Shown: piece by piece, positions 41,844 through 51,995 of the stretch | Numbering within the stretch: the stretch's first letter is position 1 | Layout of the letters: the number at the start of each line of letters is the position of its first letter | Assembly: GCA_949987705.1 (NCBI GenBank) | Contig: OX465283.1 | Coordinates: forward strand, 96,893,813 to 96,957,812 | From: Thereva unica | Lineage: Eukaryota; Arthropoda; Insecta; Diptera; Therevidae | Reading direction: 5' to 3' | Length of the DNA stretch: 64,000 bases | Made by a program: the position numbers and the translations under genes | Notes under the pieces: model-generated | Told to the model about the DNA's origin: nothing | Database searches by the model: none | What the model saw: only the letters and a program-made list of their open reading frames with translations

Positions 41844-42852
41844 CAGGGTGTCCCACATAAACTTACAAAGCGGCCGGCTGTGGATAGGTCTTGGATAGAC
41901 GAACAAAAAATCGTATGGGTGGGAGGGGGGAAATTGTAACAGTTTAGCCGCTAGGGCGTTTTGAATATTTTTTGCTAAAGTTTTACATATCACCCTGTAT
42001 TTTTGTAACCGTATAACCTATTTTCATGGTTATGATACCAGTGCACGCAGAATTTCTCCACCTATCTACAACGGTAAAAACAATGGTCCTATCTTACCAA
42101 CTTTTGGAGTAATGAATCGCCAAAGTCAAAATTTTATTATTTTTTCACTAAAATTTCAACTAAAACCACCTTTTTCTCCAAAAAAATACGTAATAAACCA
42201 ATATTTTTTTTAAAAAAATTGGAAAGCTTGGACAATTTCCTATGAATAATGTAATACAATTTATACGCTACGGCTTCCAGTTTTGAAATTATAAGCATTT
42301 TTAATGTTGAAATTGGCTGTATTTCGTCCTTCTTTAGTACTTTTCCATCTGAGGTTTATCGAGCAAGCACCAAATTAGGCAAATTTTAACATTAAAATTG
42401 CTTACAACTTCAAAAGTAAAGGCCCTAGCGTAAAAGTTATTATACATTATTCATAGGAAATTGTCCAAACTTTCCAATTTCATTAAAAAAAATATTGGTT
42501 TATCACGTATTTTTTGGAGAAAAAGGTGGTTTTAGTTGAAATTTTAGTGAAAAAATAACAAAATTTTGACTTTGGCGATTCATAACTCCAAAAGTTGGTT
42601 TGATAGGACCATTGTTTTTACCGTTGTAGATAGGTGGAGGAATTCTGCGTGCACTGGTACCATAACCATGAAAATAGGTTATACGGTTACAAAAATACAG
42701 GGTGATATGTAAAACTTTAGCAAAAAAAATTCAAAACGCCCTAGCGGCTAAATCGTTACGATTTCCCCCCCCCCCACCCATACGATTTTTTGTTCGTCTA
42801 TCCAAGACCTATCCACAGCCGGCCGCTTTGTAAGTTTATGTGGGACACCCTG
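41844..42852. mobile_element. Palindromic foldback element A, 1.0 kb
   Basis: Termini are TA|CAGGGTGTCCCACATAAAC and the complement followed by TA. The whole element is one inverted repeat centred near 42348. CAG termini with TA on both sides fit a Tc1/mariner-type insertion. The small ORFs are readings of the inverted repeat, not genes. Confidence 0.85.
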
Positions 42853-42936
42853 TATAATCTTTAAAATTATTAATTATCTTTACATAAAAATTACTATTTC
42901 GTTCAAACGATTGTGTTCTACAAAAATGATGTCCTA
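42853..42936. repeat. Arm X, inverted copy at 43220-43305
   Basis: About 75 bases (from TTTAAAATTATTAATTATC to CGATTGTGTTCTACAAAAA) return in reverse complement just left of the second foldback element. Confidence 0.8.
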
Positions 42937-43206
42937 ATGATTCCACTAACATTTTTTGTTTAACTTTAATTTTTTAAACAAATAATGCAGTTTTTTACAA
43001 ACAAATTGAAATTTGGCCAACTTCTGGATGAGCTACAAACTTCTAGTTTTTTGCATGAAACAGCTTAAACATTCCCGAACAATTTCGTGAAAGAATCTGC
43101 TTGTGATCGCGGATACAATTAGAGTTACAGTAATTTAAGTAACTTGGTGCGCGCCTAGCCGCGCGGCGTAGACTCGGGCCGCTCGTCGCGGCGCACAGGA
43201 CCTCGC
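42937..43206. repeat. Left inverted arm of the large DNA transposon
   Basis: From GATTCCACTAACATTTTTTG to CGCGGCGTAGACTC, the bases are the reverse complement of 49764-50335 once the MITE at 49831-50133 is removed. At 43137 it has the intact TTAA where that MITE sits in the other arm. Confidence 0.8.
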
Positions 43207-43305
43207 TCGGTTTGAGTTTCTTATTGGAAAATCTTTTTGTAGAACACAATCGTTTGAACGAAATAGTAATTTTTATGTAAAGATAATTAATAATTTTAGA
43301 TTATA

Positions 43306-44327
43306 CAGGGTGTCCCACATAAACTTACAAAGCGGCCGGCTGTGGATAGGTCTTGGATAGACGAACAAAAAATCGTATGGGTGGGGGGGGGGGGGAAATC
43401 GTAACGGTTTAGCCGCTAGGGCGTTTTGAAGTTTTTTTGCTAGAGTTTTACATATCACCCTGTATTTTTGTAACCGTGCAACCCATTTTCATGATTATGG
43501 TACCGGTGTACGCAGAATTCCCCCACCTATCTACGACGGTAAAAATAATGGTCCTATCTTATAAACTTTTGGAGTTATGAGTCGCCAAAGTCAAAATGTT
43601 GTATTTTTTTCACTAAAATTTCAACTAAAACCACCTTTTTCTCCAAAAAATACGTGATAAACCTAAACTTTTTTTCCAAAATTAAAAAGTTTGGACAATT
43701 TGCTATAAATAATGTGTTAAAAGTTTTATTCTAGGGCCTTTACTTTAGAAGTTATAAGCAATTTTAAAGTTAATATTGGCCTTTTTCGATGCTTATTATT
43801 TGGCACTTTTCGACAAAGCTCAGATGGAAAAGTACTAAAAAAGGACGAAATAGAGCCAATTTCAACATTAAAAATGCTTATAACTTCAAAAATAGAGGCT
43901 GTGGCGTAAAAGTTTTAACACATTATTTATAGGAAATTGTCCAAACTTTTTAATTTTGGAAAAAAAAGTTTAGGTTTATCACGTATTTTTTGGAGAAAAA
44001 GGTGGTTTTAGTTGAAATTTTAGTGAAAAAAATACAAAATTTTGACCTTAGCGACTCATAACTCCAAAAGTTTATAAGATAGGACCATTATTTTTACCGT
44101 CGTAGATAGGTGGGGGAATTCTGCGTACACCGGTACCATAATCATGAAAATGGGTAACACGGTAACAAAAATACAGGGTGATATGTAAAACTCTAGCAAA
44201 AAAACTTCAAAACGCCCTAGCGGCTAAACCGTTACGATTTCCCCCCCCCCACCCATACGATTTTTTGTTCGTCTATCCAAGACCTATCCACAGCCGGCCG
44301 CTTTGTAAGTTTATGTGGGACACCCTG
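43306..44327. mobile_element. Palindromic foldback element B, 1.0 kb
   Basis: Same termini (CAGGGTGTCCC...GGGACACCCTG) and TA flanks as the copy at 41844. The interior has diverged from that copy, so both are independent insertions or an old duplication. Confidence 0.85.
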
Positions 44328-44404
44328 TATAATAAGAAAATTTTATTGCTTACTTATGCTTACAAAAAATAGATTAAACAACAATTCTCTTATGTAAAAG
44401 CTCG

Positions 44405-44685
44405 TGTACGTCTGTTTTCTCGCGTGTTTCCGCGTGTATTTCCCCGTTTATTCCCTCGTGCATTACAATCTCTGTCCACGCGTGTGTTTTCTCGTGTGCT
44501 AGCGCCTCTGCTCCCTCTGTTCCCTCGCATGATCGTGACTCTACTCCCTCGGTTCACTTTCGTGCTCGCGCCTCTGATTCCCCGGTTTCCTCGTGTGTTC
44601 GCGCCCCTGCACCCCCTGTTCTCTCGTGTGCTTGCGCCTCTGCGGCCCCTGTTACCTCGTGTGCTCGAAGCTTCGCCAGGCAACG
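44405..44685 (-). repeat. Coding minisatellite, 36-bp units, at the gene's 3' end
   Basis: The minus-strand translation repeats RGASTRENRG-, RGANTRGNRG- and RGASTKVNRG-type units of about 12 residues, at least seven times, ending RRTRAFT. The sequence is Arg-, Gly- and Asn-rich, like an RGG/RGN RNA-binding tail, and in frame with the transposase-like gene. Confidence 0.75.
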
Positions 44686-46096
44686 TGTCTGTCTTGTACA
44701 CGGTTCTACTAACAAAACACTCCTCTGCGGAAAAATGTCTACAAGCAAGGGTTTTGTTTTCCATGGGTGTGTAGTGATGAAAAAGTCTGGTGTCTTTGAT
44801 TGAAATCGCTTGTTCGAAACGTGGCTTTAACAATTCCGCATGCGATTTTTGTTCTTCTTCGGTATAAAAACCGAAAGCGATTTTGGAGGAATAGGTTTTC
44901 GCCCATTCATAAAGGTCGCGAGCAGTGTTAATGAAGTTACCATCAACGCGTTGCAAACTTGCTTTCCTGGCATTTCTTTTTATCGTTCCACCTATACCAT
45001 CGCACGCGCCTTTTCCATGAGAAGTCACATGAAACACCCACTCTGCAACGACTCCAAAGCAGAGTGCCCAATTTGGATGCGGCCAGTAAAACTCAGCATA
45101 CAACTACATGTAAACGCCCTGTGCGTGAGCCCCCTTGGAAATGCTCCAGCTCATCCCAGTTTCTCAGAATTTTGTCTACTTTTTATGGCCTTAAAATTTT
45201 CAATTTGTTTGCCAGGGTTTCTTAGAATTTCTGATAGTTTTTCTAATCGTCGGGATTTACTGAAATTTAAAGAGGACGACTTTTCAATAGTTTTTTAGCA
45301 TGTCGCAAAATATTTCACTTGATGGTTTCCCGAATATTTTCAGGTTTGGGGAGTTTTCTACCATTTGTGATAAAATTTACATGAATTGCACATTATATTT
45401 ATTACATTAATTATTAGTCAAAACGAATTATTACTCTGATTATTTACATAAAACTTATATCTAATCTTATTAATAATAATAATAGTGTTACCCTTCTAAC
45501 ACAAAAGGCGCACTTCTATGCTAGGGAAACAAATTTGCGATTTTTCGAAAATTCCAACAGGATTTCTTTTTCAATTGTGTCTTAAGTTTTCTAAATGATA
45601 AACCGATCTTACAAGAAATGGCAGCAATGTTAAAAACAAAAGAACATAGTTTATTACTCCAAAAGTAATGAATCAATCTAATTTTTGTACTTTGTCGGGG
45701 CTACATAGACACCATCTTAAGAGTGTCAGCCCTCTATGTGCAGTTTTATTCAAGTAAACAAAGAGTGAAAATAACATGATTTGAAAACTTTGGGAGGTTT
45801 TTACAAGATCACACTTGCACCTAGGGACTAGGGACCTAGTAGGGTTTATTTTTTAGATAATTTTATAGGGAAGAGCTTCCTCAATGCGCATGGTATACTA
45901 AAAGTTAGCAGGAACGGAGATATTGAAAGAAATGTAAAAATTGCATATTTTATTCACAATAAGTTATTCGGCCAACCAAATTGTGGGCAAACTTAGGGTG
46001 TTAAACTACATCCTAAAACGCAGCGACTCTAATAATAATCTCGCCAATGGGCCAAAATAGCCATAAAAATGCCTCGCCGACTAGTCTACTAGTAAA

Positions 46097-46269
46097 GGCT
46101 TAAACATAACCAATCCGTTGCGTCCGTTTTTAAAAGTTGGAAATTTGATATTTCCATAAACTTTTCATGAGACGAACGGAGCGGTAGCGACAATCAAGCG
46201 GACGCAATGTTAAAAAGAACAAAGGAAAGCCGTGCGGAGCGGACGGAACGGATGGGTCCTGTTTGAGCC
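46097..46269. mobile_element. Small TIR element, about 173 bp, related to 6160-6335
   Basis: The ends GGCTTAAACATAACCAATCCG and the near-complement of CGGATGGGTCCTGTTTGAGCC pair with a few mismatches. It lies inside the hAT-like element. A diverged copy is at 6160-6335. Confidence 0.65.
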
Positions 46270-46302
46270 TTAAGACTTAAAAATTGATATTTAAATAGTC
46301 CA

Positions 46303-46775
46303 GGAGCGCGTTCAAAAACCTTACTATAGTTAAACACGAGGTAAGCTGTGGTTATGCTACATCACTTCACTTAACCACGAAAGTTTATGTTTAACCATGG
46401 AGGTTTTTGAACGCACCGTGGTTAACTACGTGGTAAGGAAAATTTAAAAATTTTTCCCATAAAATAGTGTCGGCTATTTGCTTCAATTATTTCCAATAAT
46501 TATTTATTTAAAATAATCTCACAAATCCCACTTTGATTTGTTCATTATTAACATTAAAACAAATGTCAATAATTGTTTTTATTCTTCTTCTTCTTAACTA
46601 TCGCTAACCATGCTCCCGAGCATGGTTAAAATTTAACTACACCATGGTTAACCACGGGAGTTGTTGAACGCCAAAAAGTTATGCTCGCGGTTATGTTGTA
46701 GTTAACCACGGAGTACGACAAAAGCTTACCATAGCTAACCATGGTTAACCATAGTAAGGTTTTTGAACGCGCTCC
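46303..46775. mobile_element. MITE, 473 bp, inside the hAT-like element
   Basis: The ends GGAGCGCGTTCAAAAACC and their exact complement pair over at least 25 bases. The interior repeats GTGGTTAAC/GTTAACCA motifs in both directions. There is no ORF. It is a third layer of nesting. Confidence 0.8.
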
Positions 46776-47946
46776 AGGAGGGATAGCGAAAAAGTTCAAA
46801 TAAATGATTTTTTGACATTATAATTAAGAGAAATATCGTAGTAATTTAATGAATGTGTTTTGGATAAAATTGGTTCAAGGGAACAGGTGGAAACAAGTTT
46901 TTTCTCGTTATAGGTACGAATAAATTTTGTTTTGGAAAACAAAAAATAGGACATATGTAATTATGCTAAAGACGAAAAATATGAGTTTTAGAGAATTGAA
47001 ATCGATCAACAGATTTTATTATTATTATTATTATTAATAAGATTAGATATTAAGTTTTATGTAAATAATCAGAGTAATAATTCGTTGTGACTAATAATTA
47101 ATGTAATAAATGTAATGTGCAATTCATGTAAATGCAAATTTTATCACAAATGGTAGAAAACTCCCCAAACCTGAAAATATTCGGGAAACCCTCAAGTGAA
47201 ATATTTTGCGACATGCTAAAAAACTATTGAAAAGGCGTCCTCTTTAAATTTCAGAAAATCCCGACGATTAGAAAAACTATCAGAAATTCTAAGAAACCCT
47301 GGCAAACAAATTGAAAATTTTAAGGCCATAAAAAGTAGACAAAATTCTGAGAAACTGGGATGAGCTGGAGCATTTCAAAGGGGGCTCACGCACAGGGCGT
47401 TTACATGTAGTTGTATGCTGAGTTTTACTGGCCGCATCCAAATTGGGCACTCTGCTCCAAAGTCACATTTGTGCTCTACTAGATTAATCAAATTGTACCG
47501 ATTTTTGTACTGAGACCCCGCTCCGTCCGAAACGTACACGATTTTTTTTCACAAAATCTGACCCGAACTTGTTTTTTAAATGATCAATCAGTTTAGAATT
47601 AGACAAATGAACAGTGGATGCATCATGTGAAGTGCTGTCGGATATTAACACAAAACTCCCATGCTTTGTTTTTCCGTTTTTTGCATAATAATAAACATAG
47701 CAGTGGAGAGACGCTTGATTATTCGACCAATGATGAGCTTGGATCGCGTTTTGGATGTAAAAAGAATAGTTTTCCGAGAAGTCGAGGCTCACAACAAACG
47801 TCCCTTCTGCCATGTTGGTCCTAATATCTTCATAAAACTGCGACTGTGAGCGATAGATGAAGTCGTGCTTTATAAGGGGTAGAAGATCTTTGGATAGATT
47901 ATCGAGAAAAACATCAACTCCTTCAGTAACTTCAGTGATATCACCT

Positions 47947-48028
47947 CTACAAAAAAGATTTAATGAAAAATATGCAGTTTATTAAGTATGATGTAACTTC
48001 GAGTATCTGAATAAAAATAAAAATTTAC
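47947..48028 (-). other. Predicted intron of the transposase-like gene (82 bases)
   Basis: On the minus strand the sequence after TTGACAG-type coding is G|GTAAATTT and ends TTTTTTGTAG|A. Splicing joins AG and A into an Arg codon and keeps the frame into VTEGVDVFLDNL and MAEGTFVVSLDF. The unspliced frame meets a TAA at once. Confidence 0.75.
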
Positions 48029-49345
48029 CTGTCTGTTGTTAGCCACTGCGAAAATCTAACTTTTGTTATGTTATATTTTTCGAATAAGCTTCGCAATTTT
48101 TGGACAACAGACTCACAACCTGGGCAACTTTTGCAAGTCAACATGTAGCATGCCGATGTTGGTTCCTCACAAAGCGACTCTTCGATAAAATCGTGATACG
48201 TCTCGGAAAACTCAAAACCCTTGATCTTGAGTTGAAGGTGTATCCCTCGGAGTTTGAGGCGTTGTGCGATCCACTTTGGCCGACAGGAATACATTCTGGA
48301 GGCCTCAATGTGGTAAATTTTGATACCGACAGTTTTAACTCGGGAAACTTTTTACGAAATTCTGCATGCAGGTCTTTGAGGTTGAAAAGGAGAAGTCGTT
48401 TCTGAATCTTAATTTTCTGCTTGTTTAGCTTGATTGTGAGGCAATCTTTCATTCCGGGCAAAATACGACTAGCAAAATCTGACATATAAAATTCCATCAC
48501 CCCTATTACGATAGATTCTGCAAGTTTCCTTCCTTTCTTTTTCTCAGGTCCTGATCCATGTCCTTCATTTTCTCGCAAAGCCTTAACTAGACGAGCCGTT
48601 CGTCGTGATACACCAATTTCTTTTCTCATCTTAGCAAATGACCAGGCTGGTGGCAAAGTAGTTAAAACTTTGATTTTTTCGATTCGCGTAGATTTTTCCG
48701 CAAGCGCCTTTTTTATACCCTCTATATAGGCAGAGTCCTCGGTTCCTTGAGATGGTTTGTTGCCGAGAAAGTCGAGTCGACATTGTCGTTTGTCGATAAA
48801 TAAAAATTGGCATTTGGCGACACGATATCGTCTCTTTACGTGTCGATAAAGACGTTTGACGATTATTAAAAAGCTCAATTTATGCATACAATACACTTTT
48901 AATAACTTCTATTTTAATTAAATATACGTGGTTTGCTGCCTTGTAGTAATACCACCCAATTTGATGGTTTTGTATGGCTGCGCTTAGCTGTCGATTTGAT
49001 CGTGAAACCATATGAAACTTAAAGAAAATCGAGAAGCTTTTTTTGTCGAGTCGATCCATCGTGTCGAGAAACCAAATACGGCCCCTGTTCGAGATCGAAT
49101 CCCAATTTGCCCGATCTGCCTTTGTCACTTGCGAAAAACGTTTTTTTTACCGGTGGTTGTCCAAACGATTCCAAGACGGAATTAATTTCTTCAATCTGGA
49201 TAGCTTCATCGACTACTGGACATTTAAATGATGGATCAACGACTTCGTCATCTTTGTCTTCAACCTCGTGAAATTCGTCGGAGCTTGTCGTGCTGCAATC
49301 TTTTGTTTTGGTAGGAGGGACATTGAGTTCAAGATTTGGAGAGAT

Positions 49346-49508
49346 CTAGAAAAGTTGGAGAAACTTTTAGGATAGAAGGATAAGATGGTTCTCGAATACA
49401 AAAATAATTGATTGTGGTACGAAATAACCACGGACAAAAAAACCACCGAACGATTGTAAAGTGAGTGTGATAGAGAATGTGTAGGTTCTGAAATAATTTT
49501 TTACTTAC
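49346..49508 (-). other. Predicted intron 1 of the transposase-like gene (163 bases)
   Basis: Donor GTAAGT follows CRKTMH, acceptor CTTTTCTAG precedes ISPNLELN. Both sides are in phase 0. The unspliced reading runs into unrelated sequence. Confidence 0.65.
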
Positions 49509-49763
49509 GTGCATCGTTTTGCGACATGCACTGCAAATGTAGAAACCAATAAAAGGTTTGAACTTTTGACTACATTTATCCGTCACTAAATGAAGGCTTT
49601 TTCGTACACATTTATGTCTATCTTTATTTAGTGGGTTGCAACAATAATCTGGACAACCCATTGTTTGTGTTAAAAGATAGAAAAGCACTCTCAGAACACT
49701 ATGCACGGATAATTATGTCATTGCGGCACCAGAAGGAAACGTAAGATTCGCGAAGAACAGGTT

Positions 49764-50335
49764 CGAACGTGCTAAGTCCAGATCGCCGCGGCGAACGGCG
49801 CGACTCTACGCCGCGCGGCAAGTTACTTAACCCTTAACGGCCGAGAGCTTTTTTTTAATACTCGCCCATAAGACGACGGAAAATTAATTGAAATTCTAAA
49901 ACGTTTATAAGGATGAAAACTTATAAATAAAATTAATTAAAAGTTATAATTCGGTAAATATTTCTTAACAAACCAGGGATGTACTAAGTAGCAAAATTTG
50001 TTAAAGAAAACTACAGCGATGATAAATAAATGAAATGAAAACTGATTTCTTTTCATGTCCCCGTAGCGGGGCCTTTCGTTTTCTTTGGCATAAGTACTAT
50101 GTCCCCGTAGTGGGGCCTTCCGGCCGTTAAGGGTTAAATTACTGTAACTCTAATTATACGCGCGATCACAAGCAGATTCTTTCACGAAATTGTTCGGGAA
50201 GGTTTAAGCTGTTTCATGCAAAAAACTAGAAGTTTGTAGCGCATCCAGAAGCTGGCCAAATTTCAATTTGTTTATAAAAAACTGCATTATTTGTTTAGAA
50301 AATTAAAGTTAAACAAAAAATGTTAGTGGAATCAT
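49764..50335. repeat. Right inverted arm of the large DNA transposon
   Basis: Reverse complement of 42937-43206, interrupted by the MITE at 49831-50133. The match is clear (GATCACAAGCAGATTCTTTC, CATGCAAAAAACTAGAAG) with scattered substitutions. Confidence 0.8.
49831..50133. mobile_element. piggyBac-like MITE, 303 bp
   Basis: The ends CCCTTAACGGCCG and its exact complement CGGCCGTTAAGGG are flanked by TTAA on each side (49827-49830, 50134-50137). TTAA duplication and CCC termini are hallmarks of piggyBac. The sister arm at 43137 has one TTAA, which is the empty site. Confidence 0.88.
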
Positions 50336-51239
50336 GAAGAGCATTCAATTTTACATAAGCGTTGCAAATTTCGTGATATTTGGGTGATTCCTGCAATAGT
50401 TATGATTTTTTGTTTAAAACTAGTGGGATGTTGTACCTAGAGACTAGCCACTAATTACGCTTTTTCATGGTATTCTTTCTGTTGAATAACACTTCAGACT
50501 GGATGACAATATATTAAGTGGAGATTGATCCGCACTCACTTCCAACTCGCCGGATCTGGGAAACGAGGCCAATAATTCCAATGTGTCAAATTGAAAAAAA
50601 AAAAAAAAAAAAAAAACATTACACATGTAAACACTATATAAAACGAATCTACACATTTTTCTTTGGATTGGAGGCAAATCTAATGTGATGCACTTTGCAC
50701 AACAGAATTAGGTGTATTATTTTACTTAAACATACATGTCTTATTGTTAAAAATTCGGCTTACCGCACCCTTTGTATTAATTTACACTTCAATGTAACTT
50801 TTTTTTTATTTTTAAAGAAAAAATCACGCACGCACTTCACTTTTCTTTAAATGTAGAACATCTACTGAAAAACATAGGCACCTGTTTATCCATAGCATAT
50901 ATGCACGTGCACGCACACAAGTACCCCCACCTCGCAATGAGACCAACACCAATAATTACCCGCCAAAAATTTGAAAGAATTGATATATTTTAATTGCACC
51001 CCATCTATGACAAAGAATAGTGAACACCAATATTACAATATTACATTACCTTCGTTTTACCTATGATTATCAATTTCCATAAAATATACAAAATACATTT
51101 CATAAATAATAGAAAATCTGTTGTCATAATTCAGTTGTTTACTTTCTTCGAAACTTTATATATATCTAGCATTGGAATGTACCTTTTTACGTAAGCATGA
51201 ATAAATATGTTTATTGCCACATTCCTACAAGTTAGTGTT

Positions 51240-51300
51240 TGGAGCAATGGGAAGGCGCTAGATTGGGGTACGAAAGGGCCCGGGTTCGATTCTTGATGAA
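51240..51300 (+). other. Possible tRNA-derived SINE head
   Basis: GGGAAGGCGCTAGATTGGGG is A-box-like and GGGCCCGGGTTCGATTCTTG holds a B-box (GGTTCGATTC) at tRNA spacing. No cloverleaf is complete, so it is likely a SINE or tRNA relic. Confidence 0.4.
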
Positions 51301-51935
51301 TTTGAGTACTCTTTTTTAGCTACGATGATTTATTGTAGTATAATAAACTAAGCGTGCCTTGATGGTAAAATCTCAAAGCGGCGACTAATTAAAACCTTTG
51401 GTACATATTCAATTGTGAGCTATAACTCAACTATAATAAGCTAAATAAGCCAAATCCGTTCTTAACTAAAACTTTTATTCCACGTTGCATTGATTTAATT
51501 ATTGTCAAAATGCTGTATCCTAGTTTGGCCATGGAGATTCATAGGTATCACACTGACCAACGCTATATATAATTAATCTGGAAAGGCTTTTGGTAAAGGC
51601 TAACGTAGGTTATAAGTTGTGAGAATGCGTAATCTAAAACTTAACAAAGTATTTAACAAACACTACAATATAATCATCATAGCTTAAAAAAAAGAAATCA
51701 AATGTAAACAATAAAATTCTTTGATTCTTCACCCACGTCATGGTATATTTCTTTATTCAATATAAACAATAGTTTTTGAGCAGCAAATAAAAACTATATG
51801 CCATAATTTCGTTATCATCGGTTTTTGTTCTGGAAGCAAATTTAGAGACGTATTCATGTCAAAAACTTGTTTCATATGAAACAAAATCCCCGAAGGAAAT
51901 TAAAAAAAAATATTATGACGAAAAAAAAGCACCGC

Positions 51936-51995
51936 GAGCCGAAGGATCGAACTCGCAGCCCCACAGACGAGGGACTTTCCCTAGCCCTTTATAAT
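51936..51995 (-). other. Possible tRNA-derived SINE head, minus strand
   Basis: The minus strand reads GGGCTAGGGAAAGTCCCTCG and then GCGAGTTCGATCCTTCGGC, an A-box-like and a B-box-like segment at plausible spacing. The T-arm would pair (GCGAG...CTCGC). No intact anticodon arm is seen. Confidence 0.4.

Larger units (their letters stand above)
45060..47454. mobile_element. hAT-like element, 2.4 kb, inserted in the transposase-like gene
   Basis: It begins CAGAGTGCCCAATTTGG and ends with the complement, GGGCACTCTG. The same 8 bases, CTCCAAAG, flank it on both sides (45052-45059, 47455-47462). Removing the element and one copy restores the frame (CDFGVVAEW). CAG-type termini with an 8-bp target duplication are hAT features. 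The terminal arms are unusually long, about 430 bases (45060-45487 and 47028-47454). The loop holds no transposase but two smaller TIR elements. Confidence 0.88.
44390..49661 (-). pseudogene. Transposase-like gene of a conserved insect/cnidarian family, multi-exon, interrupted
   Basis: Reading down the minus strand: exon 1 (49661-49509) MGCPDYCC, CSACRKTMH; a GTAAGT...TCTAG intron (49508-49346); exon 2 (49345 to about 49151) ISPNLELNVPP, GQPPV; a damaged stretch; then KIKVLTTLPPAWSFAKMRKEI, GRKLAESIVIGVMEFY, MPGMKD-like sequence, and LRPPECIPVGQSGSHN. A deletion with a frame change near 48262 leads to CKSCPGC and FSQWLTTDR. An 82-base GT-AG intron (48028-47947) joins in frame to the next exon: VVSLDFSENYSF and then, after a shift in an A8 run, VSDGAGSQYKN. 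A hAT-like element splits the gene at 47454-45060; past it, FGVVAEWVF continues into TSHGKGACDGIGG. The tail is a 12-residue repeat (RGN-rich). I recognise this as a widespread uncharacterised family; two Asp motifs are candidate metal ligands. It cannot encode a whole protein now. Confidence 0.75.
42937..50335 (-). mobile_element. Large DNA transposon with a transposase-like gene and nested insertions
   Basis: About 270-base inverted arms (42937-43206 and 49764-50335) flank a minus-strand spliced gene. Inside are the foldback element at 43306, the hAT-like element at 45060 and the TTAA MITE at 49831. Without these the element would be about 3.5 kb. The arms are diverged, so it is not recent. 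No target duplication is clear (AT on both sides at most). The superfamily is not settled. Confidence 0.65.

Noticed and set aside
44424..44774. Plus-strand ORF rich in Pro, Leu and Arg
   Set aside because: It is the complement of the RGN-coding minisatellite; the minus strand is in frame with recognised motifs.
48790..49090. A separate small element with GTCGAGTCGA ends inside the transposase gene
   Set aside because: Similar short motifs occur at both sides but I could not find consistent inverted ends or a target duplication.
42937..50335. Polinton or Maverick (large DNA transposon with viral genes)
   Set aside because: No polymerase B, integrase, protease, capsid or ATPase gene is visible; the length is due to nested insertions.
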